Assembly (NCBI GenBank): GCA_903827245.1
Contig: CAIKHO010000086.1
Coordinates: 1-64,000 of the forward strand
Length of the DNA: 64,000 bases
Source: an uncultured Opitutia bacterium
GTDB taxonomy: Bacteria > Verrucomicrobiota > Verrucomicrobiia > Opitutales > Opitutaceae
Direction: 5' to 3'
Positions 35,480-44,894 of the stretch are shown piece after piece (position 1 is the first letter of the stretch; the number at the start of each line of letters is the position of its first letter). Under the pieces are notes generated by a model. It was not told the DNA's origin. It saw only the letters and a list, made by a program, of their open reading frames with translations, and made no database searches. Position numbers and translations under genes: made by a program.

Positions 35480-36325
35480 ATGAATCCCACCTTCGAGCAG
35501 ATCCGCGACCAGCAGAGGGAGAGCTGGAACAAGTTCTCCCCGGGCTGGGAAAAATGGGACTCGTTCAACATGGCATTCCTGCGGCCGATGGGCGACGCGA
35601 TCATCGCCGCCCTGCAGCCGGCGGGCAGCGACACGGTCCTCGATATTGCCGCCGGCACGGGCGAACCCGGCCTCACGATCGCCGCGGCCCTTCCCGGGGG
35701 CCGCGTGACCGGCACGGACCTCGCCGAGGGCATGCTGGCCACCGCCGCGGCCCGCGCCCGGGAGCGCGGCCTCGCCAACTACCGCACACAGGTGGCCGAC
35801 GTTTCGGCGCTGCCATTCCCGGACGCAACCTTCGATGCCGTCAGCTGCCGCATGGGCTTCATGTTTTTTCCCGACATGACGCTCGCGGCCCGGGAAATCC
35901 TGCGCGTGCTGAAGCCGGGCGGGCGCTTCGCCACCAGCGTCTGGAGCGCGGGCGACCGGAATCCATGGGTGACCACCATGATGGGCGCGATCGAGCGTCA
36001 CGCGACCCTGCCGCCCCCCATGCCGGGCGCCCCGGGCATGTTCCGCTGCGCCGCGCCCGGACTGATCGCCGGGCTCGTGCGCGAGGCCGGATTGGGCCAG
36101 GTGACGGAAAATGAAATCCACGGCCAGGTGACATACGACGGCCCGGACCAGTACTGGACGATGATGATGGAGGTCGCCGCACCGGTGGTTGCCGCCATGA
36201 GCAAGGTCAACGAGCCCGCCCGCGCCCGCATCAAGGGCGATGTCTACGCCGCGCTGCAGCGTCCCGGCGGTGCCGTTACCCTCGGCTACGCCACGCGCAT
36301 CGTCGCGGGCGTCAAGGAAGGCTGA
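35480..36325 (+). CDS. Class I SAM-dependent methyltransferase
   Basis: 281 residues. Motif I is VLDIAAGTGEPGLTIAAALP, motif II VTGTDLAEGMLATAAARA, then VADVSALPFPDATFDAVSC and REILRVLKPGGRFATSVWSA, the Methyltransf_11/UbiE-like pattern. A helical C-terminal part follows (YWTMMMEVAAPVVAAMSKVN). The substrate is unknown; similar proteins act on quinones, lipids or small metabolites. It has no obvious operon partner. Confidence 0.85.
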   Translation: MNPTFEQIRDQQRESWNKFSPGWEKWDSFNMAFLRPMGDAIIAALQPAGSDTVLDIAAGTGEPGLTIAAALPGGRVTGTDLAEGMLATAAARARERGLANYRTQVADVSALPFPDATFDAVSCRMGFMFFPDMTLAAREILRVLKPGGRFATSVWSAGDRNPWVTTMMGAIERHATLPPPMPGAPGMFRCAAPGLIAGLVREAGLGQVTENEIHGQVTYDGPDQYWTMMMEVAAPVVAAMSKVNEPARARIKGDVYAALQRPGGAVTLGYATRIVAGVKEG

Positions 36326-36331
36326 GTCATG

Positions 36332-36393
36332 TAGCTGAAAGGTGAAAGCTGAAGGTTGAAAGTTTTGGGCGTTCGAAAGCTACATTGCTTTTC
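36332..36393. repeat. Partial GTTGAAAGT word repeat
   Basis: GTAGCTGAAAGGTGAAAGCT then GAAGGTTGAAAGTTTTGG is a clear left arm; the right side (GAAAGCTACATTGCTTTTCAACG) is decayed. Part of the 399-bp gap between the methyltransferase gene and trxB. Confidence 0.65.
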
Positions 36394-36489
36394 AACGCGC
36401 GGATTCCGGCCACCTTTTCGTTCGGTTCGGATTCGCCAGCGCCCCGGCGATGTCATTTCCACTCCCGGCGTGCGGCCTGCAAAGCCTGA

Positions 36490-36607
36490 TTTTGCCGCAA
36501 AAAGACATGACATGACACGAAAAGGACCCGGACGGTTTGCTTCCGAATCCCCTCTCCGTTCCGAACGGTTCCCCTTGTGTCGTCTCGCGCCTTTTCGTGG
36601 CAAAAAA
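36490..36607. repeat. CACGAAAAGG word inverted repeat (family 11) upstream of trxB
   Basis: Left arm TTTTGCCGCAAAAAGACATG then ACATGACACGAAAAGG; right arm CCTTGTGTCGTCTCGCGCCT then TTTCGTGGCAAAAA. The spacer holds CCGTTCCGAACGG. A related word run (CACGAAATACACGAAACATA) closes the window at 63976-64000. A promoter for trxB is probably located between this repeat and 36707. Confidence 0.75.
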
Positions 36608-36724
36608 ACGCAGGCTGATCGCAAAACGGACCACCCCCATCCCGGCGCGTTCTATCCAACCAGTTACATCTCCGCAGTTGCGCTGTGTGGTATCTTTGAC
36701 TCTGTGATGGTTTCCGCTTCCACC

Positions 36725-37675
36725 ATGTCCCACCCCACCGTCGAGAACGTCGTCATCATTGGCACCGGTTGCGCCGGGCTGACCGCCGCCATTTACACCG
36801 GGCGCGCCAACCTCAGCCCGCTCGTGCTGGAGGGCCCCCTGCCGGGCGGCCAGCTCACCACCACCAGCGAGGTGGAGAACTTCCCCGGCTTCCCCGAGGG
36901 CGTCGACGGCTTCCAGCTCATGGACAACCTGCGCCGGCAGGCCACCAAGTTCGGCACGCGCTTCGAACAGGCGCTGGTCGATAAAGTCGATTTTTCCGTG
37001 ATGCCGCGGAAGCTCATCGCGGGCGACCGCGTGATCCTGGCCAAGACCGTCATCATCGCGACCGGCGCCTCGCCGCGCATGACCGGCGTGCCGGGCGAAA
37101 AGGAACTCTACGGTGGCAAGGGCGTGACGACCTGCGCCACGTGCGACGGCGCGTTCTACCGCAAGATGGACGTCGCCGTCATCGGCGGTGGCGACAGCGC
37201 GGCGGAGGAAGCCCTTTTCCTCACGCGTTTTGCCAGCAAGGTCTACCTCGTCCACCGTCGCGATTCGCTGCGCGCCTCGAAGATCATGGCCGACCGGGCT
37301 GTGGCACATCCCAAGATCCAGTGTGTCTGGGACAGCGTGCCCGTGTCCGTCGAGGGCGTGAAGGAAGGCTCCGTCTCCGGCCTGAAGATCAAACACGTGA
37401 AGACCGGAGCCGAGTCGGTCCTGCCCGTGAAGGGAATCTTTGTCGCCATCGGGCACGTCCCGAACACGGGGCCGTTCGCCACCGCGCTGGACGTGGACGA
37501 GGGCGGCTACTTCAAGCCCGCCCACGGCTCGCACATCCAGACGAAGGTGCCGGGCGTCTACGTCGCCGGCGACTGCGCCGATCACGTTTACCGCCAGGCA
37601 ATCACAGCCGCGGGCATGGGCTGCGCCGCGGCGATCGAGGCGGAGCGCTGGCTCGCCGGGCACGAGGCCGGCTGA
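36725..37675 (+). CDS. trxB: Thioredoxin reductase TrxB
   Basis: 316 residues from the ATG at 36725; an ATG at 36707 (MVSAST) is an equally possible start. The FAD-binding GTGCAG is at 13-18, [20 protein letters not shown] is the family signature, the redox CATC is at 137-140, the NADPH-binding [16 protein letters not shown] follows, and [20 protein letters not shown] lies near the end. It reduces thioredoxin with NADPH in the cytosol. The following kinase gene starts 83 bp downstream. Confidence 0.96.
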   Translation: MSHPTVENVVIIGTGCAGLTAAIYTGRANLSPLVLEGPLPGGQLTTTSEVENFPGFPEGVDGFQLMDNLRRQATKFGTRFEQALVDKVDFSVMPRKLIAGDRVILAKTVIIATGASPRMTGVPGEKELYGGKGVTTCATCDGAFYRKMDVAVIGGGDSAAEEALFLTRFASKVYLVHRRDSLRASKIMADRAVAHPKIQCVWDSVPVSVEGVKEGSVSGLKIKHVKTGAESVLPVKGIFVAIGHVPNTGPFATALDVDEGGYFKPAHGSHIQTKVPGVYVAGDCADHVYRQAITAAGMGCAAAIEAERWLAGHEAG

Positions 37676-37757
37676 CCGCCCAGGCCGGTGTACGGCCGAA
37701 GGTTTCTTTCTGGTTGCCTCACCGGGGCGGGCGGGCTGGCATCCCCGCCGAGTTCAC

Positions 37758-40568
37758 GTGCGTACCCCAACCATCGGCCCCCTGAATCCCGTCGAGGAGG
37801 CCGACCGCCTGCGCGCCTTGGACGACTACGGCGTGCTGAACACGCCCCCGGACCCGGTCTTGGATGAGCTGGTCGGCCTGCTGGCCCGGATTTGCCATAC
37901 CCCGGTCGCGCTGATCTCCATCGTCGACCGGGACCGCGTCTGGTTCAAGGCTCGGGTCGGCCTCGCGGCCACGGAACTGCCCCGCCACGGTTCGTTTTGC
38001 GCCAGCGCGATCGAGCAACCCGGCGAAATTTTCCTGGTGCCCGACGCCTCCCTCGATCCCCGCTTTTCGGGCAACCCGCTGGTGACCGCGGACGATGGCA
38101 TCCGATTTTACGGCGGCACGGTTTTACGCACCCCGGACGGTCACGCGCTCGGCACGGTCTGCATCATCGACAGCCGGCCGCGCGCCCTCGCTCCCGAGCA
38201 GGCGAGCGCCTTGCGCACGCTTGGCCGCCAGGTCATGGGCCGGCTTGAGCTCAACCGCGCCCTCCGGGCCGTCAGCCTCAGCGAGGAGCGTTTCCGCAAA
38301 ATGCAGCTGCTTTCACCGGACGCCCAATATGTGCAGGTGGACGAGAAGGTCACCCAGGCAAACCCCGCCTTTGTCGCCCTGCTCGGGGCCGCCAGCGAGG
38401 CGCAGCTGCTCGGCAAGTCGATCTACGAGTTCATCCATCGCGATGACCACGCCAAGGTGCGCCAGCGCGTGCAGGAGATCCGTCGCGGACAGGCCCTGCC
38501 GCCGATCGAGGAGACATTTGTGCGGCTCGACGGCTCCCTCGTCGAGGTCGAGGTCGCCGCGGGCGGCTTCGACATCGGCGGCACCCGGCAGATCATGGTG
38601 ATCGCCCGCGATATTTCGGCCCGCAAACGGGCGGAGGACACCATGCGCAAAACCACGGCGCTGCTGGAGGCCCAGATCGAATCCTCCCTTGATGGGATCC
38701 TCGTCGTGGACAACCAGCAGCAAAAAATCATCCAGAACCATCGCTGCCTCGAGGTGTGGAAGTTTCCGCCCGAGATCGCCGGGGCGAATGATGCGCGGCA
38801 GATTGAGTTCGCCATGCAGCGGACGAAAAATCCGCGGCAGTTCGCCGAAAAGGTTGCCTACCTTTACGCCCATCCCGATGAGACCAGCCGCGACGAGATC
38901 GAGCTGGTCGACGGCACCGTCCTCGACCGTTACAGCTCGCCCATCCGGGGCCGGGACGGCCGGATTTACGGCCGGATCTGGGCGTTCCGCGACATCACCG
39001 ACCGCAAGACCGCGGAAGAGGCGCTCCGCGCCAGCGAGGAACGTTTCAAGCTGGTCGCCCGGGCGGTGAGCGACGTGGTCTGGGACCGTGACCTGACCAC
39101 GGGCGCCGCCTGGCGGAGCGAAAGCTACGCGAAGATCTTCGGGCTTGGCTCCACCACGGCCGATGCCCCGCCCGACAGCTGGGCCGCCAACATTCATGAG
39201 CAGGACCGCGCGCGTACGATCCGCAGCTTCCAGCGCGCGATCGAGAGCCACGCCAACACCTGGAGCGAGGAATACCGGCTGCGGCGCGTCGACGGCTCCT
39301 ACGCCGATGTCCTCAATCGCGCCCAGATCATGCGCGATAGCACGGGCCGCGCGATTCGCGCCGTCGGCGGCATGAGCGACCTGAGCGAGCAGAAAAAACT
39401 CGAGGCACAGTATTTCCGTGCCCAGCGGATCGAGAGCATCGGCACGCTCGCCGGCGGCATCGCCCATGACTTGAACAATGTGCTGACCCCGATCCTGCTG
39501 TCGATCGACCTGCTCAAGGCCGAGGCCAAGGGGAGCCAGATCCAGATCCTCGACGCCATCCAGTCCAGCGCCCTCCGCGGCGCCGGCCTGGTGCGCCAGG
39601 TGCTCGCGTTTGCCCGCGGCGTCGACGGCGAGCGGATCGTCCTCAACCTCCGCCATCTTTTCCGGGACCTCGAGCGGATCATCGGCGAAACCTTCCCGCG
39701 CAACATCAGCATCACCGCGGACGCGTCCGCGGATTTGCAGCCCGTGCGCGGGGATCCCACCCAGTTGCACCAGGTCCTGCTCAACCTCGCCGTTAATGCG
39801 CGCGACGCCATGCCGACCGGCGGAACTCTCAATCTGAGCGCGACGAACGAGTTTCTCGACGAGCAAAACCACCCCAGCCACGAGGCCCACCAGGGACCCT
39901 TCGTCGTGGTCAAGGTCACCGATACCGGCACGGGCATCCCGTCGGAGATCCGCGAGCACATTTTCGAGCCGTTTTTCACCACCAAGGACGTCGGCAAGGG
40001 CACCGGTCTCGGCCTCTCCACCGTGCACGCGGTCGTCAAGAGTCACGGCGGCTTCGTGAACTTCGACAGCGAGGTCGGACGCGGCACGACCTTCAAGATC
40101 TACCTTCCCGCGGACCCGGGCCTGCTCAATCCCGGCTCGCGGCAGCCCTTCCCCTCGAAACCGCCCCGCAGCCGGGACGAACTCGTGCTCGTGGTGGAGG
40201 ACGAATTTTCCATCCGTCAGGTCATGCAGCAAACGCTCGAGGCCTTCGGCTACCGCGTGATGACGGCCAACGACGGCGCCGAGGCCGTCGCGCTTTACAC
40301 CCAGCACACCCGGGAAATCGCCCTGGTCATCACCGACATGATGATGCCGGTCATGGACGGCCTCGCGACGATCCAGGTGCTCACGCGCCTCAATCCCGAG
40401 GTCAGGATCATCGCGGCCAGCGGTCTCAACGCCACCGCGGACGTGGCCAAGGCGGGCAGTGCCGGCATAAAACATTTTCTCCCCAAACCCTTCACGGCGG
40501 AAACCCTGCTGAAGCTGGTCCGGGAGGCGCTGGATCGGCCGGTGACGGACGGCGCCGCCCAAAATTGA
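37758..40568 (+). CDS. GAF-PAS-PAS-PAS hybrid histidine kinase with receiver
   Basis: 936 residues from the GTG at 37758; in-frame sequence upstream overlaps trxB in another frame and is not coding. Domains: GAF about 20-165 (HGSFCASAI and [12 protein letters not shown] are typical), PAS about 175-295, PAS about 300-420, PAS about 425-545, HisKA with H570 in [11 protein letters not shown], HATPase ([22 protein letters not shown]), and a receiver from about 812 ([15 protein letters not shown]) with [12 protein letters not shown] and FLPKPF. No membrane span, so a cytosolic sensor. It heads a run of signalling genes leading to a GspE/PilB ATPase. Confidence 0.93.
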   Translation: MRTPTIGPLNPVEEADRLRALDDYGVLNTPPDPVLDELVGLLARICHTPVALISIVDRDRVWFKARVGLAATELPRHGSFCASAIEQPGEIFLVPDASLDPRFSGNPLVTADDGIRFYGGTVLRTPDGHALGTVCIIDSRPRALAPEQASALRTLGRQVMGRLELNRALRAVSLSEERFRKMQLLSPDAQYVQVDEKVTQANPAFVALLGAASEAQLLGKSIYEFIHRDDHAKVRQRVQEIRRGQALPPIEETFVRLDGSLVEVEVAAGGFDIGGTRQIMVIARDISARKRAEDTMRKTTALLEAQIESSLDGILVVDNQQQKIIQNHRCLEVWKFPPEIAGANDARQIEFAMQRTKNPRQFAEKVAYLYAHPDETSRDEIELVDGTVLDRYSSPIRGRDGRIYGRIWAFRDITDRKTAEEALRASEERFKLVARAVSDVVWDRDLTTGAAWRSESYAKIFGLGSTTADAPPDSWAANIHEQDRARTIRSFQRAIESHANTWSEEYRLRRVDGSYADVLNRAQIMRDSTGRAIRAVGGMSDLSEQKKLEAQYFRAQRIESIGTLAGGIAHDLNNVLTPILLSIDLLKAEAKGSQIQILDAIQSSALRGAGLVRQVLAFARGVDGERIVLNLRHLFRDLERIIGETFPRNISITADASADLQPVRGDPTQLHQVLLNLAVNARDAMPTGGTLNLSATNEFLDEQNHPSHEAHQGPFVVVKVTDTGTGIPSEIREHIFEPFFTTKDVGKGTGLGLSTVHAVVKSHGGFVNFDSEVGRGTTFKIYLPADPGLLNPGSRQPFPSKPPRSRDELVLVVEDEFSIRQVMQQTLEAFGYRVMTANDGAEAVALYTQHTREIALVITDMMMPVMDGLATIQVLTRLNPEVRIIAASGLNATADVAKAGSAGIKHFLPKPFTAETLLKLVREALDRPVTDGAAQN

Positions 40569-40801
40569 GCGGAATGGTCCCGCCTCCTGATCCTGGCGCA
40601 GCTGGCGCGGCGCGAATGCAGGCAAAGGACCCAGGGCCCTAAACCGGGCTCAAGTCGCCCCCGGCGCAGCCGATAGGAGAGGAGGTGTTCATCCTCCACC
40701 ATCGCCGCAGCCTGCCAGCCATCCACCGTTCCCAGCGGCGGACCCGATCGGTGATGGACCCTCGACCCGCCCGACCGTGAACGTGCCGCCGTCTACTTTC
40801 C

Positions 40802-41944
40802 ATGGATCCGACCGATAAGATCCCCGCGCCGGAGCGCCGCAGCCGGAAAATCCTCATTGTCGACGACGACCGGCTCAACATCCGTATCCTCGGGGGCATC
40901 CTGCGGAACGAGGGTTACGTCCTCGCCGAGGCCGACTCCGGCGAACACGGCATGGAGGCATATGAAAAATTCCGGCCCGACCTCGTCCTGCTCGACGTCA
41001 TGATGCCGGGCATCGACGGGTTCGAAACCTGCCGCCGCCTCAAGCAGGTCCACGGGGATAATTGCGCCCCCATTATCTTCATCACGGCCCGCAACGAGTC
41101 GGACGATGTCGTCGCAGGACTCACGGCCGGCGGAGTCGACTACCTGCCCAAGCCCTTCAAGGCCCGCCAGGTGCTCGCCCGCATCCGCACCCACCTGCAG
41201 AACCAGATCCTGGCCGAGCAGCAAAAGCTGCTGGTCGAGCAGCTCAACAAGGCCGATGCCGCAAAAAACCGCTTCCTCGGCATGGCCGCCCACGACCTGC
41301 GCAATCCACTCTCCACCATCCGCGGCCTGGCGGAAATCCTGCGCGAAAGCACCGACAGCCGGATCGCACCCGCCGACCTCGAACTCCTCGACGGCATCCA
41401 CGATACCAGCCAGTCCATGCTCAATCTGGTCGATGAACTCCTCGATCTGTCGGTGATCGAGTCCGGGGAGTTGCGGCTGGAGCCCAAGCCTTGCAGCCTG
41501 ACCGATCTCATCGCGAAATGTGCCGGGCTGCGCAGCGGCGACGCGGCGAAAAAGCGGACGCGCATCGTCCTGCCCGCCGCCGGCCCCGGCATTCGCGTGA
41601 CCGTCGACCCGGCGAAGATGCAGCAGGTCGTCGACAACCTGCTGAGCAACGCCGTGAAATATTCGCCACCCGGCTCCACGGTCACGGTCGTCATCCATGG
41701 GGACAGCCGCCGCTGTGGTTTTGCGGTCCAGGACCAGGGCCCCGGGATTCCCGAGAAGGAGCGCCACCGGCTCTTCAGCGATTTCGGCCGCCTTTCCGTC
41801 AAGCCCACCGGCGGGGAAAAAAGCACCGGCCTCGGCCTCGCCATCTGCCGCAAGATCGTCGAGGCGCACCAGGGCACCATCACCGCGGAAAACCTGCCGG
41901 GTCGCGGCTGCGAGTTCAGCGTCGCCCTCCCCGTCCTCTCATGA
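40802..41944 (+). CDS. Receiver-histidine kinase (REC-HisKA-HATPase)
   Basis: 380 residues. The receiver (about 15-130) has the acceptor D65 in VLLDVMMPGIDG and the lysine in LPKPFK. A short coiled linker leads to HisKA with H164 in MAAHDLRNPLST and an HATPase domain (QVVDNLLSNAVKYSPPGSTV, DQGPGIP, STGLGLAICRKIV). A receiver ahead of the kinase suggests it takes phosphate or a signal from another kinase, such as the one just upstream. The stop overlaps the next start by 4 bp. Confidence 0.94.
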   Translation: MDPTDKIPAPERRSRKILIVDDDRLNIRILGGILRNEGYVLAEADSGEHGMEAYEKFRPDLVLLDVMMPGIDGFETCRRLKQVHGDNCAPIIFITARNESDDVVAGLTAGGVDYLPKPFKARQVLARIRTHLQNQILAEQQKLLVEQLNKADAAKNRFLGMAAHDLRNPLSTIRGLAEILRESTDSRIAPADLELLDGIHDTSQSMLNLVDELLDLSVIESGELRLEPKPCSLTDLIAKCAGLRSGDAAKKRTRIVLPAAGPGIRVTVDPAKMQQVVDNLLSNAVKYSPPGSTVTVVIHGDSRRCGFAVQDQGPGIPEKERHRLFSDFGRLSVKPTGGEKSTGLGLAICRKIVEAHQGTITAENLPGRGCEFSVALPVLS

Positions 41945-42348
41945 ACTTCACCGGCACCATCCTGCTCGTCGACGACGAGCCACACATCCGCAAATTCATC
42001 GGCTTGGTGCTGCGCCAGGTCGGCGCCCCCCGGATCATCGAGGCCGGCGACGGCGAGGAGGCGTTGGCCGTGTATCAACGCGAGCATCCGGATCTGGTTC
42101 TCCTCGACATCAACATGCCCGGCCTGACCGGCGTCGAGACCCTGCAACAGCTCAAGGCGGCCGATCCCGACTGCCTCGTCGTCATGCTGACATCGCTCGC
42201 CAGCCGCCAGATCGTCGAGGAAACCCTCGCCCTCGGCGCGGTCGGCTACATCCGCAAGGACACGCCGAAGGACGAGATCATCCGCACCCTCTCCGAGATC
42301 ATCGCCAACTGCCTTGACGCCGGCGAACCCGCCGAGCCCGCCCCATGA
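41941..42348 (+). CDS. Single-domain response regulator
   Basis: 135 residues, only a receiver: acidic pair in LLVDDEPHIRKF, acceptor D56 in LVLLDINMPGLTGVE, threonine in VVMLTSLAS, lysine in YIRKDTPKDE. There is no output domain, so it works by protein contact, as CheY does. It overlaps the REC-kinase gene upstream (ATGA) and the small gene downstream (ATGA), so the three are translationally coupled. Confidence 0.93.
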   Translation: MNFTGTILLVDDEPHIRKFIGLVLRQVGAPRIIEAGDGEEALAVYQREHPDLVLLDINMPGLTGVETLQQLKAADPDCLVVMLTSLASRQIVEETLALGAVGYIRKDTPKDEIIRTLSEIIANCLDAGEPAEPAP

Positions 42349-42542
42349 ACGCCGAAAACCACCCGGACCAGCCCCCGGCCGTGCCTGTGATCGGCGAGGT
42401 CCGTTATTCACTAAAGGCCATGCTGGAGGAGCTCAAGGTCGAGCGTACGGCTGGCACCTTTGCGATGGAGAAGTTCAGCCAGACCGAGATCGAGAAAATT
42501 TTCAAGGCCCGCGCCCCCCGCCATGCCAAGCGTCAAAAATAA
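42345..42542 (+). CDS. Small coupled protein of unknown function
   Basis: 65 residues. It overlaps the receiver gene by 4 bp (ATGA) and runs 20 bp into the ATPase gene. The C-terminal half is helical and basic (EEKVERTAGTFAMEKFSQ-like region, then TEIEKIFKARAPRHAKRQK). Position in a tight overlapping chain argues for real translation. No family is recognised; a link between the receiver and the ATPase is a guess from context. Confidence 0.65.
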   Translation: MNAENHPDQPPAVPVIGEVRYSLKAMLEELKVERTAGTFAMEKFSQTEIEKIFKARAPRHAKRQK

Positions 42543-44229
42543 GCCTTTTCACGAGCGCGTCCTCCGGCTCCCCGGCTTCAAAGAGCAGGAGGAGCTGGCC
42601 CGTCTGGCGGAGAAGCATGGCACCGGCCTTGAACTGGTCCAGGCCGTGATCGATGAAAAGATCCTGCCCAAGGACGACGCCGCCCGCTTCTGGGCCGACT
42701 CGATCGGCGTGGCCTATGTCGACCCGTTCGCCTCCATCATCACCGACGAGGCCGTCCAGAAAATCCCCGTCGAGATCGCCCGCAAGACGATGGTGATCGG
42801 CCTCTACGAGATCAACGACGTCCTCACCGTGGCCATGGCCGATCCCGGCGACGCCGGCCTCATCAAGCGCCTCAGCCAGATCACCGGGATCCCTGTCAGC
42901 CCGGTGTTTTCCCTGCCCAAGGAGATCGAGGACGCCATCACCATCCATTACTGCACCGACAAGAGCCTGGAGGAAAGCATGGGCGAACTCGAGCGCTCCA
43001 GCCTCTTCGACCAGCCCGACCAGGCGGCCGACAAGCTCGCCGTGCTCGCCGAGAACAACGCCCTCGCCCACATCCTCGACGACATCATCTACTTCGGCCT
43101 CCGCGAACGGGCCACCGACATCCACATCGAGGCGCAGGAAAAACATTCCCGCATCCGTTTCCGCATCGACGGGAACCTCCGGGAAATCCTCACCTACCCG
43201 CGCAAGATCCACCGCGCCCTGGTTTGCCGGCTCAAGATCCTTTGCGAGCTCAACATCGCCGAAACCCGCTTCCCGCAGGACGGGCGCTTCTCCATGCCGG
43301 TCGGACACCAGACCGCCAACTTCCGCGTCTCCTCCATCCCTTCCGCCTACGGGGAGAAAATGGTCATCCGCATCCTCGCGATGTCCGGCAAGAAGACGAT
43401 CCAGACCTTGGACAAGATGATGATCTCCCAGACAGTCCTCCAGCCGTTCAAGCGGCTGATCAAGAACCCGAGCGGCATCATCTTCGTCACCGGTCCCACC
43501 GGCTCCGGCAAAACCACGACCCTTTACTCCGCGCTCCATGAGATCAACACGCCGGCGGTCAACATCTCCACCATCGAGGATCCGATCGAGATGCAGCTCG
43601 ACGGCATCAACCAGAGCCAGACCAACGCCCACATCGACCTCAAGTTCGCCACGGTGCTCCGCGCCCTGCTGCGCCAGGATCCCGATGTCATCCTGATCGG
43701 TGAAATCCGCGATCTCGAGACCGCCAAGATCGCCACCGAGGCCGCCCTCACCGGCCACGTCGTCTTCGCCACGTTGCACACCAACACGGCCGCGCAGGCC
43801 ATCGTGCGCCTCATCGAGATCGGCGTCGCCCCCTACATGGTCGCGCCCTCCATCATCGGCGTGCTCGCCCAGCGCCTCGCGGCCCGCATCTGCGACAACT
43901 GCAAGGAGGCCTATTACCCGCCGCGCGCCCTCCTCCAGAAATATTTCCAGGACGACGACCTCGCGGAGGTGCCGTTCTTCCGCGGACGCGGCTGTCCCGC
44001 CTGCCGGGGCACCGGCTACAAGGGCCGCATCGCCTTCCACGAGCTCGTGCTCATCACCGAGGAAATCCGTACCCTGATCAGCGAGGGCCGCAGCGCCCAG
44101 GAAATCACCCGCGCCGCCGCCCGCGTCGGCTACAAGTCGCTGCGCTACGACGGCCTGAAGAAGGTGCTGCTCGGCCTGACCACGATCGAGGAAATCGAGG
44201 AGAACACATCGCTGGAGCTGGACGTCTGA
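42523..44229 (+). CDS. GspE/PilB-family secretion or pilus assembly ATPase
   Basis: 568 residues from the ATG at 42523. N-terminal MshEN-like domain (about 1-150), then DIIYFGLRERATDIHIEAQE, Walker A GPTGSGKT at 324-331, Asp box (INTPAVNISTIEDPIEM), Walker B (DPDVILIGEIRDLETAKIA) and His box (GHVVFATLHTNTAAQAI). A zinc-binding four-cysteine site is at C457/C460 and C491/C494 (CDNC...CPAC). These hexameric ATPases drive type II secretion or type IV pilus extension from the cytosolic side. No other pil or gsp genes lie in the window; the link with three signalling genes suggests controlled pilus motility. Confidence 0.95.
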   Translation: MPSVKNKPFHERVLRLPGFKEQEELARLAEKHGTGLELVQAVIDEKILPKDDAARFWADSIGVAYVDPFASIITDEAVQKIPVEIARKTMVIGLYEINDVLTVAMADPGDAGLIKRLSQITGIPVSPVFSLPKEIEDAITIHYCTDKSLEESMGELERSSLFDQPDQAADKLAVLAENNALAHILDDIIYFGLRERATDIHIEAQEKHSRIRFRIDGNLREILTYPRKIHRALVCRLKILCELNIAETRFPQDGRFSMPVGHQTANFRVSSIPSAYGEKMVIRILAMSGKKTIQTLDKMMISQTVLQPFKRLIKNPSGIIFVTGPTGSGKTTTLYSALHEINTPAVNISTIEDPIEMQLDGINQSQTNAHIDLKFATVLRALLRQDPDVILIGEIRDLETAKIATEAALTGHVVFATLHTNTAAQAIVRLIEIGVAPYMVAPSIIGVLAQRLAARICDNCKEAYYPPRALLQKYFQDDDLAEVPFFRGRGCPACRGTGYKGRIAFHELVLITEEIRTLISEGRSAQEITRAAARVGYKSLRYDGLKKVLLGLTTIEEIEENTSLELDV

Positions 44230-44292
44230 AGCGGCACCCCTTTCGCCGCGAACGGCTCGACAGACCTGCAACACGGGGCGCATCCTGCCCGG

Positions 44293-44859
44293 ATGCCTTC
44301 GGATTCCGCCGCGCGCATCGACCAAATCCTCTGCGAGCTGGGATTTCCGTCCGACTACGCCGCGAGGCATGCGCTCGCGTTGCAGCCGGAGGCAGACGAA
44401 ACGACTCTGGTCGCGATCGGCAAGACTCCCGCCGGCGATGATGTGCGCCTCGTGCCTGCCGTCGCAGACGCATGGCGCAAGATGCAGGCTGCCGCATTGG
44501 GCAATGGCATCACGCTGCTCGCTCACTCGGGTTATCGCAGCATCGCGCGGCAGGAAAAAATCATTCGCGGCAAACTTTCCGCCGGCCGGCCACTCGCTGA
44601 AATTGTCCGCATGAACGCCGCCCCCGGTTACAGCGAACATCACACCGGCCGGGCTGTGGACATTGGAGCACCGGGCGAACCGGCGCTTGAGGAAAGTTTC
44701 GCCGACAGCACGGCCTATCGCTGGCTTGTGCAGCATGCCGAAGTGTACGGGTTTCGCCTCTCCTATCCGCCCCGGAATCCCCACGGCATCGCATTCGAGC
44801 CTTGGCATTGGTGCTGGCATCCCGTCAGGGATTCGCCACGCCCAGCGGGAATGAATTGA
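44293..44859 (+). CDS. VanY-type D-Ala-D-Ala carboxypeptidase
   Basis: 188 residues. The LAS metallopeptidase signature is complete: S114-x-H116...D123 in SEHHTGRAVDI and E169-P-W-H172 in EPWHWCW. H116, D123 and H172 would hold zinc, with E169 as base. A QEKIIRGKLSAG segment typical of VanY precedes. These enzymes trim the terminal D-alanine of peptidoglycan peptides. No signal peptide is visible, so it may act in the cytosol on precursors or have an unusual export route. It ends 36 bp before the GH2 gene. Confidence 0.92.
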   Translation: MPSDSAARIDQILCELGFPSDYAARHALALQPEADETTLVAIGKTPAGDDVRLVPAVADAWRKMQAAALGNGITLLAHSGYRSIARQEKIIRGKLSAGRPLAEIVRMNAAPGYSEHHTGRAVDIGAPGEPALEESFADSTAYRWLVQHAEVYGFRLSYPPRNPHGIAFEPWHWCWHPVRDSPRPAGMN

Positions 44860-44894
44860 CGGCGCCAAGGGCGGGCTTCGACCATGCCGGTGCC

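Noticed and set aside
36356-36706. N-terminal extension of trxB
   Set aside because: The frame runs through two word repeats and encodes no family-like sequence; TrxB homology begins at about 36725.
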